From: Haliclona indistincta
Taxonomy: Eukaryota; Porifera; Demospongiae; Haplosclerida; Chalinidae
DNA length: 64,000 bases
Direction: 5' to 3'
NCBI GenBank assembly: GCA_964017065.1
Contig: OZ024783.1
Span: 11,726,313 to 11,790,312, forward strand
In this document: in pieces, positions 31,793 through 43,309 of the stretch
Layout of the letters: each line of letters starts with the position of its first letter
How positions within the stretch are numbered: the stretch's first letter is position 1
Made by a program: the position numbers and the translations under genes
Notes under the pieces: generated by a model
The model's input: the letters and a program-made list of their open reading frames with translations, nothing else
Told to the model about the DNA's origin: nothing
Databases searched by the model: none

Positions 31793-34531
31793 ATGTCAGC
31801 GGAGAAGAGACGAGAAATTCTTGAGTATGTCTGCTTGTCTTGTTCTATCACTGTTGTCATAGTGCTGTTTGCACTGTTAAAAATGGGGTGTCACTGTGAC
31901 ACCCTAGATTGTCAGTGGGCCCGTTTAAAACTGAAAAAATTGAGTTTTAAATGGACCCACTGACAATCTAGGGTGTCGCAGTGACACCCCATTTTTAACA
32001 GTGTGGTTTACCGATAATGCTATTCTTTGTACAAGTGAGTAGTAACAATTCAATGTGTCATTTTAATAGTCGAGTTACTGAATAACCAACAGTTAGCCCT
32101 TTTTTCTGAATCCAGTAATGTGACCAACATTACAAATACGGTAAGACAATACTTTTAAGTGTACGTTTGAAATAGAATCTTCAGTCAGATATTGAGTTGT
32201 GCACATATCCGCTCATTCGAGAACCGGTTCAATGCACTGCTTCTGTTTATGATGGAGAGTTGTGTAAAGAACAGCTTCAAGCAGCTCAGTTGTGTAGTGA
32301 TATAGCCTTCTCAACACCAGTGTATGTGAACGCAACAAGCAAGAACACAACAACACTACGATCAGCCTTTGGTAAGATTTGGTAAATAATACTTTTACCA
32401 GTACTTACGCATTTGCAGAAAGTGATCTTCTATCTCAGGGTTGTGAGGATGCCTTACGATACTTCCTATGTCAGTATACATTTCCTCTCTGTGATAAAGC
32501 TAGTGGATATTTGTATCAGTCATCACAAGAACACTGCGTACATGTCCGTGAGGAAGTGTGTTCAGTTGAGTGGAATAGACTGAATGCAAGTGGGTTGGGT
32601 CATTTGTTACCTAACTGTGAAAACGGTAATAGAAATGCATTGTTCGAGACATAAAACAGTTGTGAACACGGTAGCTCTAGCCAGAAAAAAATGTTCCACC
32701 AGAGTTTTCATGAAGACACTTGTAGGAGCGCTGAAACTTTGACGAATAACTTAAAAGTATTTTCTGGCCAAAGATAGTTATCATGTTCACAACAGAAATA
32801 CAAAAGTTATTGTGTATTTCTACAGTAGTTGGTATAAACAATATCTGTTCTCAATGTAGTTGAGGCACTATTGACCGATGCTGTTGACACTAATGTGACA
32901 TGTCTTGATAGTTTCATCAATATCAATAACACGTGTCAGCCTCGCTGTGACAGCTGGAGACAGTATCGAATAGTCTTTGTCGCCATAGAAGTGATGTCCA
33001 GATACGTTTGTGGGATATGCGGAGTGGTTGGTGGCTCAACAATACTGGTGATTTCTATAATACGATATGATCAAATGTAAGAACTAAATCTTGATGTGCA
33101 TGTACAAAAATTATTGTTTTTCAGGTTCACTTTTCCATCAGTACTACTTGTTTATAAAACCATTGGTCTTCTATTATTGAGTACGGCACAACCATAGCAA
33201 TTGTTCTGTAACCATTTTTGCACTTGTGCAGCAATCTCTGTTTTGGTTGCTGAGGCTGGATCAACTACATTGCTGCATGTGTAGCTCAGTGACTGTCATG
33301 GAGAGCATAACAAACCCATCCATGCTCTGTACCATTTCAGGTTAGACTTTCACTATACACTGTACTGATATATTATTATTGTTGTATTTTTAGGAGCTGT
33401 GCTACATTACTGTCTTGTCAGCATGACACTGTTCTCATTCTTTCATATCTTGATGATCTTTTACAAAGTTGTTTTTCCTTTGTATGCCTTTGCATATCGC
33501 AAAAAAGAGAAGTATCTTCATCCTCCAATGGCGATACTAGGTAACTATCATAATTCTATGTGCTGCATGGTGCAACAAACTGTACAATGATATCTATTGA
33601 GCCTGAGGAGTTCAATCCTGCTAAGTGTTCACCTGTGTGCACGGCATGCAAGATACAAATGCTTTCAGTAATCCTTGTTGCAAGACTGGTGTCTTATTAT
33701 TCAGTAACTGTCTTCTCCTTTAGGATTTGTACTTCCTCTTCCGGCGGTCATTGCTGCTCTAGCAAATGATGATTTAAAGTACATTGTAACTACATTTCCA
33801 CCATCAATTTGTGTCACACAAAGTCAAAATTTGTTCTTCTACTCAATATTTCTTACCCTTGATGTCCTGCTGGCTACTATCACATGTTTGATTATCACTG
33901 TGGTTTGGTCGTTACGTAAGGTACGCACAATTTTCACGACTAAAGTAACTATGACTACTGTGAAATGCTAAAGAAATATATTGTCTTACTTTAGACACGA
34001 ATGCAATACCTGCATGCAAGACTTGCTTATAATAATTATTAATGGCTGCATAATTATGTTTCGTTACAGAATCAAAGAAAGCAAGAGAGGACTGACTTGC
34101 TTAGTACAGCAGAGAAGAAATTGCTATTCGTCCTCAGTTACTACCTCGTGTTTGGAGTAATAATGCTCATCTACTTTGTCACCTTTTCAGCTCGTGCTGA
34201 AGGTGCTAATGCTGCTGTAGATGAATACTTTGCTTGTGAAGCTCCTGGACATGTGCCGGGAAAATGTGACAGAGAACTAGAAGATGTGTTTGACTACTTC
34301 AGTGGTTACTGGTGGTTAGCAAGTGTGTCGTTTTTGCTTGCTGGGTTGGTTCCAATGGTATTTCTGACTTTTGTTCTGGATGTCAAGTCGATTCGCAAGA
34401 AAATTTCAACCTTTCGTTCTTTCTGTCATAAACTCAAGTTGAAAGTCAAACAAGATCAAACGAGTATACCATTGGCAAAGCGAAATGAAAAGCAACCTCC
34501 TATCCCCCACTACCAGACTGATCAACAATAG
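31793..34531 (+). pseudogene. Frizzled-like receptor, copy 2, disrupted by a MITE and frameshifts
   Basis: Exons by comparison: 31793-32034 (interrupted), 32093-32140, 32185-32371, 32419-32625, 32860-33076, 33125-33340, 33394-33540, 33724-33920, 34070-34531. Exons 2-5 and 7-9 are open and join in phase. The cysteine-rich domain has ten cysteines, the Frizzled number, and seven hydrophobic segments follow. The signal-anchor exon holds a 132-bp MITE that brings a TGA; an in-frame ATG after the MITE (CCGATAATG, about 32,017) could restart with a short hydrophobic leader. Exon 6 is clearly broken: an extra C near 33,193 leads to CCA TAG, and four extra bases near 33,275 shift the frame. The C terminus lacks the KTxxxW motif of canonical Frizzleds. 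Confidence 0.8.
31872..32003. mobile_element. 132-bp palindromic MITE inside the first coding exon of Frizzled-like copy 2
   Basis: The element is an almost perfect palindrome starting CACTGTTAAAAATGGGGTG and ending with its complement. Copy 3 reads GTGCTGTTTGGTTTACC without it; here the two halves are split and TG is duplicated (31870-31871 and 32004-32005). It adds a TGA after about 35 altered codons. Confidence 0.85.
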
Positions 34532-35098
34532 CTTGTATAGCATCAGTATCATGACAATAGTTTGTATCATGTATAGTTTTCCTTTTTTACAATAATTTGC
34601 AATAGCAGGGAAACACAATAGCCAGTAACGCTAATTTTAAGTGAACCCTAAAGATAAAGTTAAACTAAAAATTACAAGAAGATAAGAGTAACTTAAAAGA
34701 AGAGAGAGTAGAACATTCCTTGTGTATTTACACAAGATATATACTTTTCATTATACTTAAGCAGTGTGAATTAGTTCAGCAATGGGTAGGAAGTGAACAA
34801 TAAGGAAATACTGACACTATGAAGCACCTAATAAGGTGCAGATCCTTGGTGGAATATCCACAAACACAACTATCCACCATTCCACAAACACAACAACTAT
34901 GTACAGGGGAGGCCTAGCTTCACAGCTGCAAGAATAGCCGTTAATAAGGCTGTCACTGATCAGCGTTAGACTACTTTGCAAGTGATCAGTGATTGATACA
35001 TTGATACATAGCTCGCGGGGGACGTCATGTGGTCGAATAGTGCGACACCACGTGGTGTCTCACCACGTGGTGTCGTGGATATAACGTATTATCGTGCC
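34532..35098 (+). promoter_or_regulatory. Intergenic region and promoter of BUD13 copy 2
   Basis: It matches 26.04-27.17 kb minus the Mutator-like element, so it is the ancestral form. The promoter block lies at 35012-35080: CTCGCGGGGGACGTCAT, then GACACCACGTGGTGTC at 35044-35059 and a second CACCACGTGGTGTCG from 35061. Confidence 0.55.
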
Positions 35099-37300
35099 AT
35101 GTCTTCGAAACTTGACTACTTGCAAAAGTACATGTCCAAAGAAGAGAGAGCCGATGGAAAGAGTAAGAAAGGGAAGAAGAAAGTTAAGAAACGCTCTAAG
35201 TCTAACGTATATAGTTATTTTGGACGACGACGTTGATTGGAAGGAGCTCGTGCCTCAACCAGGAGAAATTTCAGATGACCAACCAGGTAAGAAGCCCGCG
35301 TAAGTGCATGCATTACGTGATTTCACTCTTTTGCTTTATCTAGAGTATGCACCCTCTGTGGCTGGCGCCAGAGTAGAGACACGAGAAGAAGAGAGCCGAA
35401 AGTTGAAATGGAAGACAGCATTTCAGGAAGATTGTTTCTCAACAGCCCCCTCTGATATAAGTCTCCCTCGTAGACTGAAACGGCAACGACACGACTCGCC
35501 TGATCTACAATCAATTGATCTTAGTCCACCGCGTAGACAGCAGAAAAGACACGATTCACCAGAAGTAGGAGACCTTGGCCCTCCTCGTAGACAGCGCAAG
35601 AGGCATGACTCACCAGAAACTCAATCTCCAGACCTCAGCCCACCTCGACGTACAAGGCATGATTCACCCGATCTTTCACCACCAAGACAGTCCAGCACTC
35701 TTCACTCAAATGGTGCATCTCCTGACCTTAGTCCTCCTCGCAGACAAAGACATGATTCCTCAGGTTCAGATCTTAGCCCTCCAAGAAGGGGCTCAAAGAA
35801 GCCAAACCGAGATCTCAGCCTCCCTAGGAGAAAAAAGCGACCAGACAGTCGTTCTTCAGTGAGACAGCGGACCAGCTCACCAGAAATTTTGGAGGCACGG
35901 AGAGAAAGAGAAAAGTTCTTTAAAGAAATGGACTCAGAAATTTCAGGCAGAAACGCAGAGACTGTATATCGGAAAGATGGAGTGAAGCTAGACCCGAGAT
36001 TGGAGAGAATACGGAAGAGAAAAGAGGAGATGAAGAAAATGGAGGAAGACGAGTGGTTCATGCAGTGGGGAAGAGGGTGAGCTAATAATTATGTAGACTT
36101 ATAGAAAGCTTATCCAACTCCCAACAAATCATGCTTCAGTTTAGGGCCTGCATCTTCTGTAAATCTGTGTTTTTACTACATGTACCCACTGATCATTGGT
36201 GTATGATCAAGTACACTAAGTACACTGCCTATTGTAGCCTTGCTATAATAACAGATCCCAATTTGCTGTGTACTAGCTGGTGTGTGGTTCATGGTTTTAA
36301 TTGTGGTTCACATTTAATTTTTGGATAACAATACACAGTATTCTGTTTGCAATTTTGCTATCAGTGCTGACATAATCCAATTGACAGATTTTTGATTACT
36401 CTTGTTATAGAATGGCTCAGGTCAAGTCAGCTCAAGAGAAATTAAAAGATGATATGTACGAGATGACTAAACCACTCGCTCGGTCACGAGAAGATCAAGA
36501 TTTGGAAAGATTATTGAAGGAGAGAGATAGGGAAGGTGATCCCATGCTAGTCTTCTTAAAGAAGAAAAAGAAGAGACAACTGGAGCTATCAGGGAAGAAA
36601 GGTGACCATCATAACATTTATTAATTTTTAGGTTTTCATGAACTGTACCTGCTTACACATGTATCAGGAGCACATAATGGGAAGGAGCGTTCGACTCTGT
36701 ATTTGCCCATAGTAATCAAAAACTAAGGACCACTGCAGCGCGCTTGATAACTTGAGCCATTATTTGTGCGCTGTGGCTAGCTATTTCCTACATTTGCATT
36801 CGAACTAAGACAAGCAGGAAGTTAAGGTCTTATGTGCTCCTGAGTGTATGTGTGCATACGATTAGGAGGTGTTTAAGCGGCTCGGCACAACACTCGTCGA
36901 AATAATATTTAACCTGCATTCATGATTGTCAATAACCTCGTGTGTTAGTCGAGTTGATTTTGACTGATTGTCAGTAAGCTTGTGTTAGTTGAGACAAGGG
37001 CTCTTTGTGTGCAGATATAGCAATTACAGGACAAATTGATTAATTTTGGTTATGGGATAGATAACCAACACAAGATTGCATAAATCATGAATCAATAAAT
37101 GAATTTCTTATGTTTATCTACATACAGAGAAACCCGTGTACACTGGAAAATTCCCTGAGAACAGATTCGGTATTCGTCCTGGTTATCGATGGGATGGAGT
37201 AGATAGATCCAATGGATTTGAAAAAGCACTCTTGCTGAGACAAGCAGAGAAGGTGGCTATCAAGGAAGTAGCTTGGAAGTGGAGTACTGAAGACATGTAG
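35099..37300 (+). pseudogene. BUD13: BUD13 homologue, copy 2, frameshifted in exon 1
   Basis: Exons: 35099-35286, 35344-36076, 36411-36601, 37128-37300. Exons 2-4 are open and complete, with the RHDSP repeats and the full C terminus ([26 protein letters not shown]). Exon 1 has ten extra bases near 35,190-35,205 relative to copy 1 (a 6-base in-frame insertion plus TATA), so the frame ends at TGA 35234-35236 before the [11 protein letters not shown] motif. If the four-base insertion is real, the copy could only yield an N-terminally altered product. A sequencing or assembly error is an alternative, since everything downstream is well kept. Confidence 0.75.
36664..36843. mobile_element. 180-bp MITE in BUD13 intron 3 (copy 2)
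   Basis: Perfect 14-bp terminal inverted repeats, TCAGGAGCACATAA and TTATGTGCTCCTGA. This is the best-preserved member of the family described for copy 1. It lies inside an intron and does not affect coding. Confidence 0.75.
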
Positions 37301-37868
37301 TCAGAATTATACTATTGTTACTATTACTATTATCACTGCAAATGTTACTATTGTTACTACAAATTATTATGATACATTTTACTTATAGCATAGCTACGAG
37401 TGTTTGACGAATGAGACACTCATAGCTATGACACATAGGTTTTCGTATGACCTGGGTACAACTTATTGTGTTATTAATGAAATTCATGATTGATAATACT
37501 ATTCATGATTACTGCTGTGTAAACAAAGTCAGAATACAACACAGAAAGCAGGTGAATGATGACTGTGGAGATTTGCTGATTTGTTTTAGGTATAGAGAAC
37601 CTAAAGCTAGAAGGCTGCTGTTGCTGATGGTAGGGGGTGCAGAGTAGGTAGATAGTGCTGTAACAGAGCTGGATAGTGTCGAAGAGGCAGTGAGGGAGGA
37701 GCTGGTTAGTGGTGATGGAAATACTGGAACAGTTAGTAGATGAGAGAGTGGACAGGAGTTAGTGGCGAAGAGGCATTGTGGAAAAAGCTGGTGGGTGGTG
37801 CTAAGATGGAAGTTTGCCTACACAAAATACAAAACCATAGTCAAATTTTATAACTCAGTTTTGAACTA
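37301..37868. other. Intergenic region downstream of BUD13 copy 2
   Basis: Same content as 29.75-30.29 kb: TTACTA-type simple repeats, then conserved but unrecognised sequence. No gene supported. Confidence 0.4.
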
Positions 37869-38045
37869 CAGTGGAACCTAGATTATCCGAACGCAGTTTA
37901 TCCAAACGCTCATTTATCTGAACAGAACATGCGGTTAGCACTGTTCACTATCAAAATCATTACGTATTTTTTCATTGTCCAAACCTGGTCCAAACAAATT
38001 TATTTTAGCATGACCACAGCTGTTCGGATAACTGAGGTTGCACTG
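37869..38045. mobile_element. pogo/Tigger-like MITE, copy 2
   Basis: Same terminal repeats and same flanks as the copy at 30.29 kb, at the equivalent position. Confidence 0.75.
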
Positions 38046-38070
38046 CAATGTTGTCAATTTAGATTTTTAC

Positions 38071-38289
38071 CTGTAAATTTCTCAGTGATTGATCAAGTAC
38101 TGATTTGGTGTCAGTTTTGTAGTCAGCTATCGGAAGTGGAACACGACTAAAATGAGCCTGCAACAGCAAATGAGCTTTAGTATGTGAACTGTCATAGATC
38201 TGAGGGTCCACTGATATTGGCACTTGCTCTGCTAAACCACTGTGAGAAAGAACCAATAGTACAATGCACACAGTGCACACTTGTATCAT
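38071..38289 (-). CDS. Antisense signal-peptide exon, copy 2
   Basis: The same 73-codon exon as at 30.49-30.71 kb, open, with donor CAG then GTAAAA. Changes are few (for example PQIYDSS for PQTYDSS, HFSRVPL for HFSHVPL). The partner exon is not identified. Confidence 0.4.
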
Positions 38290-38506
38290 GGCAGTATACA
38301 GTTGAATGTGTGCTACAGCATTAGAATCATAAGCAAATACTGTAGAATAATACATGTAGAAGGTTTGCAAACAGTTAAACCGTTTCTTAGTGCACGCCAA
38401 CTATACTAGAACAACTATACCAACTTTTATAACGCAGGTAAATTTCTCAGCATGGATGTGAAATGCACAATGTACCTGTTGAGGATGTCTTCATTGTGTC
38501 TAACAG

Positions 38507-38877
38507 GTACTTCAGCATACTCCTACAGTCATGGAACCTACTCATCTACTCATGAATGATCCTTTTCTGCTGGACCAGTAGAGTCGGGAAGCTCAGGTCA
38601 TGTCGGTTCATGTAACATTCAATCAGGCATTAGTGCTCTCTCGTATGTAGGCAATGACTATTACTGTGAGTCCGGAACACAAATCAGTCCTGAAAATATT
38701 TGGTACACCAGTGACCCTAGTGGGATGGCATACCTTGCTGTAATTGCAGGACTGCCCTGGTTCCACAAGACCTTATCAACCTCTACCACTGCCACTATCA
38801 CTGCACGTGTCTGTCTAGATGAAGCTACAAACAATGAGAATATCGGGATTGATTGTCTTGAGCTCTACATACAGTGA
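38507..38877 (+). pseudogene. Secreted-domain fragment A, copy 2, with in-frame TGA
   Basis: Parallel to the fragment at 30.92 kb: SYVGNDYYCESG, LPWFHKTLSTSTTATI and LELYIQ are present. The TGA at 38557-38559 is at the same place as in copies 1 and 3, so it arose before the duplications. The fragment is followed by fragment B. Confidence 0.55.
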
Positions 38878-38975
38878 CACTTATTAATAAATAGTTTGTT
38901 TCAGTTTATATGCATGTCTAATCTTTGTGTACTAACAAGACTCTAAGTCTTAATGTGTTAGACAAACAAGTAACA

Positions 38976-39551
38976 AGACTAGATTCTAACATAAGATTCT
39001 GCAGAGACTCTAGTAACAGTGTAGGATGTCGCTCAATACTGATAGAAACATTTGGTAATGCCTACTCACAGGTGTGTGGCAAAGTACGAGGATACTCTTA
39101 TGGAGCAGTTGATGGCTTTGCCCATAGCTCATCCACTGTTGAACTGATGAAAATTACGTTGATGGAGTTAGCATAACATATGGCTCTACTCCAGCTCTAC
39201 ATATATGGACTTATGCAGCTGGATTTGAAGAAGGAACATATCATCCAGAGAACTGTCCTTGCAACACTCAACCAGGTCAAGCTCCTCCTTCATTTGTCAG
39301 CAATGACTACTACTGTGAGTCTGGATCACCTATAATCATCCCACTGGCAGTCCATTCACCTGGTTTACTGGTGATCCATTGTGGGACGGTGCTGGATATG
39401 GAGGACAAGAAGGTCCTTGTTGCAACCGTGCTGGACTGCCCTGGTTTAAAAAGAGCTTATCAATTCCTACCACTGCCAGTATTAGTGTGCGTGTCTGTCG
39501 TGATACAAGCAGTGTGATGGTATTCAACATCTTGAACTTTACATCAAATAA
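38976..39551 (+). pseudogene. Secreted-domain fragment B, copy 2, frameshifted
   Basis: A nearly complete domain: SVGCRSILIETFGNAYSQVC, GKVRGYSYGAVDGF, YVDGVSITYGS, HIWTYAAGFEEG, PCNTQPGQAPPSFVSNDYYC, DPLWDGAGYGG, CCNRAGLPWFKKSLS, SISVRVCRD, LELYIK. The frame shifts between HSSSTVE and ENYVDG (near 39,145; same in copy 3) and again near 39,333, where two extra bases are found. No signal peptide or N-terminal part precedes it. It would be an extracellular domain in the family; this copy looks dead unless an unrecognised intron removes the shifts. Confidence 0.55.
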
Positions 39552-39624
39552 TTCCTATTTCATCAGTTCATTGCTAGTTTTAGTGTATTGTCAAGTACAA
39601 AATCAATAGCTAGGAATAATAATT

Positions 39625-40000
39625 ATGCTGATAAACCGGAAAAGGCGTAACCTCACCGCGTGCGATGGATTCTCCACTGAAGAGATCAAGGTGATTTTGA
39701 AGCCGATACTGATAGCAGACAAAGAAGTCGCTAAACTGTATCAAACTGATTGTATCATTGAGCACATGGTTACATCAAACAAGAAAGAGAATAATGATGA
39801 CGTAATGATAATGATACATAAACCTCCTAAGAAAATTAGAAAGCTGCGTAATACAAGTACCGTATGAGCAACTGAGTATCCAGCGATCAGTCATTCAGCT
39901 GGTACTGACTCTGACTTGTGTGATGACCAGTCTCTGTTAGGCTTATCCATAGATAGTGTAGTGAAGGACGGTGTCCTTCACTATACTATCTATGGCACAA
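39625..40000 (+). pseudogene. Decayed copy of the acidic orphan exon (see 44.05 kb)
   Basis: Pieces DKEVAK, KIRKLRNTST and DDQSLLGLS match the exon at 44,047-44,322, but with insertions and a TGA after NTSTV. At about 39,946-39,994 a hairpin with 23-bp arms around GGT (sequence GTAGTGAAGGAC and its complement) interrupts it. Confidence 0.45.
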
Positions 40001-40106
40001 GCAAGCAGATTCGAACTGTTAGAAGCTCTGTCAATAAATTTCACTAATAAGTGTCACTTTATAGCATGAATATGTTTGTATTTTTACAAGTTTTCAATGG
40101 TCACGA

Positions 40107-40220
40107 ACATAGCTCGCGGGGGACGTCATTTGGTCGAATAGTGCGACACCACGTGGTGCCGTCGGTTTGCGCACCACGTGGTGTCGTCGTTTTGCGCACC
40201 ACGTGGTGTCGTGGCAGGTA
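40107..40220 (+). promoter_or_regulatory. BUD13-type promoter with three E-box palindromes, copy 3
   Basis: CTCGCGGGGGACGTCAT is followed by CACCACGTGGTG at about 40,148, 40,172 and 40,198, separated by CGT.GTTTTGCG-type spacers. It is the only copy with three palindromes. It is joined directly to the middle of BUD13 exon 2. Confidence 0.6.
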
Positions 40221-40228
40221 CTGTGAGC

Positions 40229-41640
40229 TGAGATTTTGGAGGCACGGAGAGAAAGAGAAAAGTTCTTTAAAGAAATGGACTCAGAAATTTCAGGCAGAAA
40301 CGCAGAAACTGTATATCGGAAAGATGGAGTGAAGCTAGACCCGAGATTAGAGAGAATACGGAAGAGAAAAGAGGAGATGAAGAAAATGGAGGAAGACGAG
40401 CGGTTCATGCAGTGGGGAAGAGGGTGAGCTAATAATTATGTAGACTTATAGAAAGCTTATCCAACTCCCAACAAACCATGCTTCAGTTTAGGGCCTGCAT
40501 CTTCTGTAAATCTGTGTTTTTACTACATGTACCCACTGATCATTAGCGATCTAGTACTCTAAGTGCACTGCCTATTGTAGTCTTGCTATAATAACAGATC
40601 CCAATTTGCTGTGTACTAGCTGGTGTGTGGTTCATGGTTTTAATTGTGGTTCACATTTAATTTTTGTCACAAAGATGGATAACAATACACAGTATTCTGT
40701 TTGCAAATTTTGCTATCAGTGCTGACATAATCTAATTAACAGATTTTTGATTACTCTTGTTATAGAATGGCTCAGGTCAAGTCAGCTCAAGAGAAATTAG
40801 AGGATGAGTTATACGAGATGACTAAACCACTCGCTCGGTCACGAGAAGATGAGGATTTGGAAAGATTATTGAAGGAGAGAGATAGGGATGGTGATCCCAT
40901 GCTAGCCTTCATCAAGAAAAAAAGGAAGAGAGAGCTATCAGGAAAGAAAGGTGACCATCATAACATTATTAATTTTTTGGTTTTCATGAACTGTACTGGC
41001 TAACACATGTATCAGGAGCACATAATGGGAAGGAGCGTTCGACTCTGTATCTGCCCTTAGTAATCAAAAACTAAGGACCACTGCTGCGCGCTTGATAACT
41101 TGAGCCGTTCTTTGTGCGCTGTAGCTAGCTATTTCCTACATTTGCATTCGAACTAAGACAAGCAGGAAGTTAAGGTCTCCTGAGTGTATGTGTGCATACG
41201 ATTAGGAGGTGTTTAAGCGGCTCAGCACGACACTCGTCGAAATAATATCTAACCTGCATTCATGATTGTCAGTAAGCTCGTGTGTTAGTCGAGTTGATTT
41301 TGACTGATTGTCAGTAACCTCGTGTTAGTTGAGACAAGGGCTCTTTGTGTGCTGATATAGCAATTACAGAACAAATTAATTAATTTTGGTTATGGGATAG
41401 ATAACCAACACAAGATTGTATAAATCATGAATCAATAAATGAATTTCTTGTGTTTGTCTACATACAGAGAAACCCGTGTACACTGGGAAATTCCCTGAGA
41501 ACAGATTCGGTATTCGTCCTGGTTATCGATGGGATGGAATAGACAGATCCAATGGATTTGAAAAAGCACTCTTGCTGAGACAAGCAGAGAAGGTGGCTAT
41601 CAAGGAAGTAGCTTGGAAATGGAGTACTGAAGACATGTAG
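40229..41640 (+). pseudogene. BUD13: BUD13 homologue, copy 3, 5'-truncated
   Basis: Exon 1 and the RHDSP part of exon 2 are gone. The remaining parts are 40230-40423, 40766-40950 and 41468-41640; they join in phase and keep the entire C-terminal half with [17 protein letters not shown] (40224-40226) stands in frame just before [10 protein letters not shown], so translation could start only at the ATG of [11 protein letters not shown] near 40,276. That would give a product of about 165 residues with the conserved core but no N terminus. Exon 3 is six bases shorter, in frame. A fresh promoter fusion could keep it transcribed; whether it is used is unknown. Confidence 0.7.
41012..41183. mobile_element. 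MITE in BUD13 intron 3 (copy 3), right end trimmed
   Basis: Same family and position as in copies 1 and 2. The right terminal repeat has lost about eight bases (AAGGTCTCCTGA). Confidence 0.65.
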
Positions 41641-42210
41641 TCAGAATTATACTATTGTTACTATTACTATTATCACTGCAAATGTTGCTATTGTTACTAC
41701 AAATTATTATGATACATTTTACTTATAGCATAGCTACGAGTGTTTGACGAATGAGACACTCATAGCTATGACACATGGGTTTTAATATAACCTGGGTACA
41801 ACTTATTGTGTTATTAATGGAATTCATGATTGATAATACATTCATAATTACTGCTGTGTAAACAAAGTCAGAATACAACACAGAAAGCAGGTGAATGATG
41901 ACTGTGGAGATTTGCTGATTTGTTTTAGATACAGAGAACCTAAAGCTAGAAGGCTGCTGTTGCTGATGGTAGGGGGTGCAGAGTAGGTAGATAGTGCTGT
42001 AACAGAGCTGGATAGTGTAGAAGAGGCAGTGAAGGAGGAGCTGGTTAGTGGTGATGGAAATACTGGAACAGTAGTAGATGAGAGAGTGGATTGGAGTTAG
42101 TTAGTGGCGAAGAGGCATTGTGCAAAAAGCTGGTGGGTGGTGCTAAAACTGAAGTTTGCCTACACAAAATACAAAACCATAGTCAAATTTTATAACTAAG
42201 TTTTGAACTA
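41641..42210. other. Intergenic region downstream of BUD13 copy 3
   Basis: Third copy of the block seen at 29.75 and 37.30 kb. No gene supported. Confidence 0.4.
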
Positions 42211-42391
42211 CAGTGGAACCTAGATTATCCGAACGCAGTTTATCCAAACGCTCATTTATCTGAACAGAACATGCGGTTAGCTAGCAATGTTCACTATCAA
42301 AATCATCACGTATTTTTTCATAGTCCAAACCTGGTCCAAACAAATTTGTTTTAGCATGACCACAGCTGTTCGGATAACCGAGGTTGCACTG
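42211..42391. mobile_element. pogo/Tigger-like MITE, copy 3
   Basis: Same ends and position as copies 1 and 2 (CAGTGGAACCTAGATTATCC at the left, GGTTGCACTG at the right). Confidence 0.75.
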
Positions 42392-42417
42392 CAGTGTTTT
42401 CAATTTAAATTTTTTAC

Positions 42418-42626
42418 CTGTAAAATTCTCAGTGATTGATCAAGTACTGATTTGGTGTCAGTTTTGTAGTCAGCTATCGGAAGTGGAACACGACTAAAAT
42501 GAGCCTGTAACAGCAAATGAGCTTTAGTATGTAGGTCTGAGGGTCCACTGATATTGGCACTTGCTCTGCTAAACCACTGTGAGAAAGAACCAATAGTACA
42601 ATGCACATAGTGCACGCTTGTATCAT
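42418..42626 (-). pseudogene. Antisense signal-peptide exon, copy 3, frameshifted
   Basis: Ten bases are missing near 42,532 compared with copies 1 and 2, so the frame breaks after SVDPQTY. The signal peptide and the donor site are still present. Confidence 0.4.
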
Positions 42627-42833
42627 GGCAGTATACAGTTGAATGTGTGCTACAGCATTAGAATCATAAGCAAATACTGTAGAATAATACATGTAGAAGG
42701 TTTGCAAACATTTAAACTGTTTCTTAGTGCACACCAACTAGAACAACTACCAACTTTTAACACAGGTAAATTTCTCAGCATGGATGTGAAATGCACAATG
42801 TACCTGTTGAGGATGTCTTCATTGTGTCTAACA

Positions 42834-43211
42834 GGTAGTTCAGCATACTCCTACAGTCATGGAACCTACTCATCTACTCATGAATGATCCTTTTCTTCTG
42901 GACCGGTAGAGTCAGGAAGCTCAGGTCATGTCGGTCCATGGAACATTCAATCAGGCATCAGTGCTCCCTCATATGTAGGCAATGACTATTACTGTGAGTC
43001 CGGAACACTAACCAATCCTGAAACTACTTGGTACACCAGTGATCCTAGTGGGATGGCATACCTTGCTGTAATTGCAGGACTGCCCTGGTTCCACAAGACC
43101 TTATCAACCTCTACCACTGCCACTATCACTATCACTACACGTGTCTGTCTGGATGAAGCTACAAACAATGAAAATACCGGGATTGATCACCTTGAGCTCT
43201 ACATACAGTGA
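42834..43211 (+). pseudogene. Secreted-domain fragment A, copy 3, with in-frame TGA
   Basis: Same as fragments at 30.92 and 38.51 kb: TGA at 42885-42887, SYVGNDYYCESG, LPWFHKTLSTSTTATI and LELYIQ. Confidence 0.55.
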
Positions 43212-43309
43212 CGTTTATTAATAATCAGTATTGTAGTTTGTTTCAGTTTTACATGCATGTCATATCTTTGTGTACTAACAAGACTCTAAGTCTTAATGTG
43301 TTAGACAAA

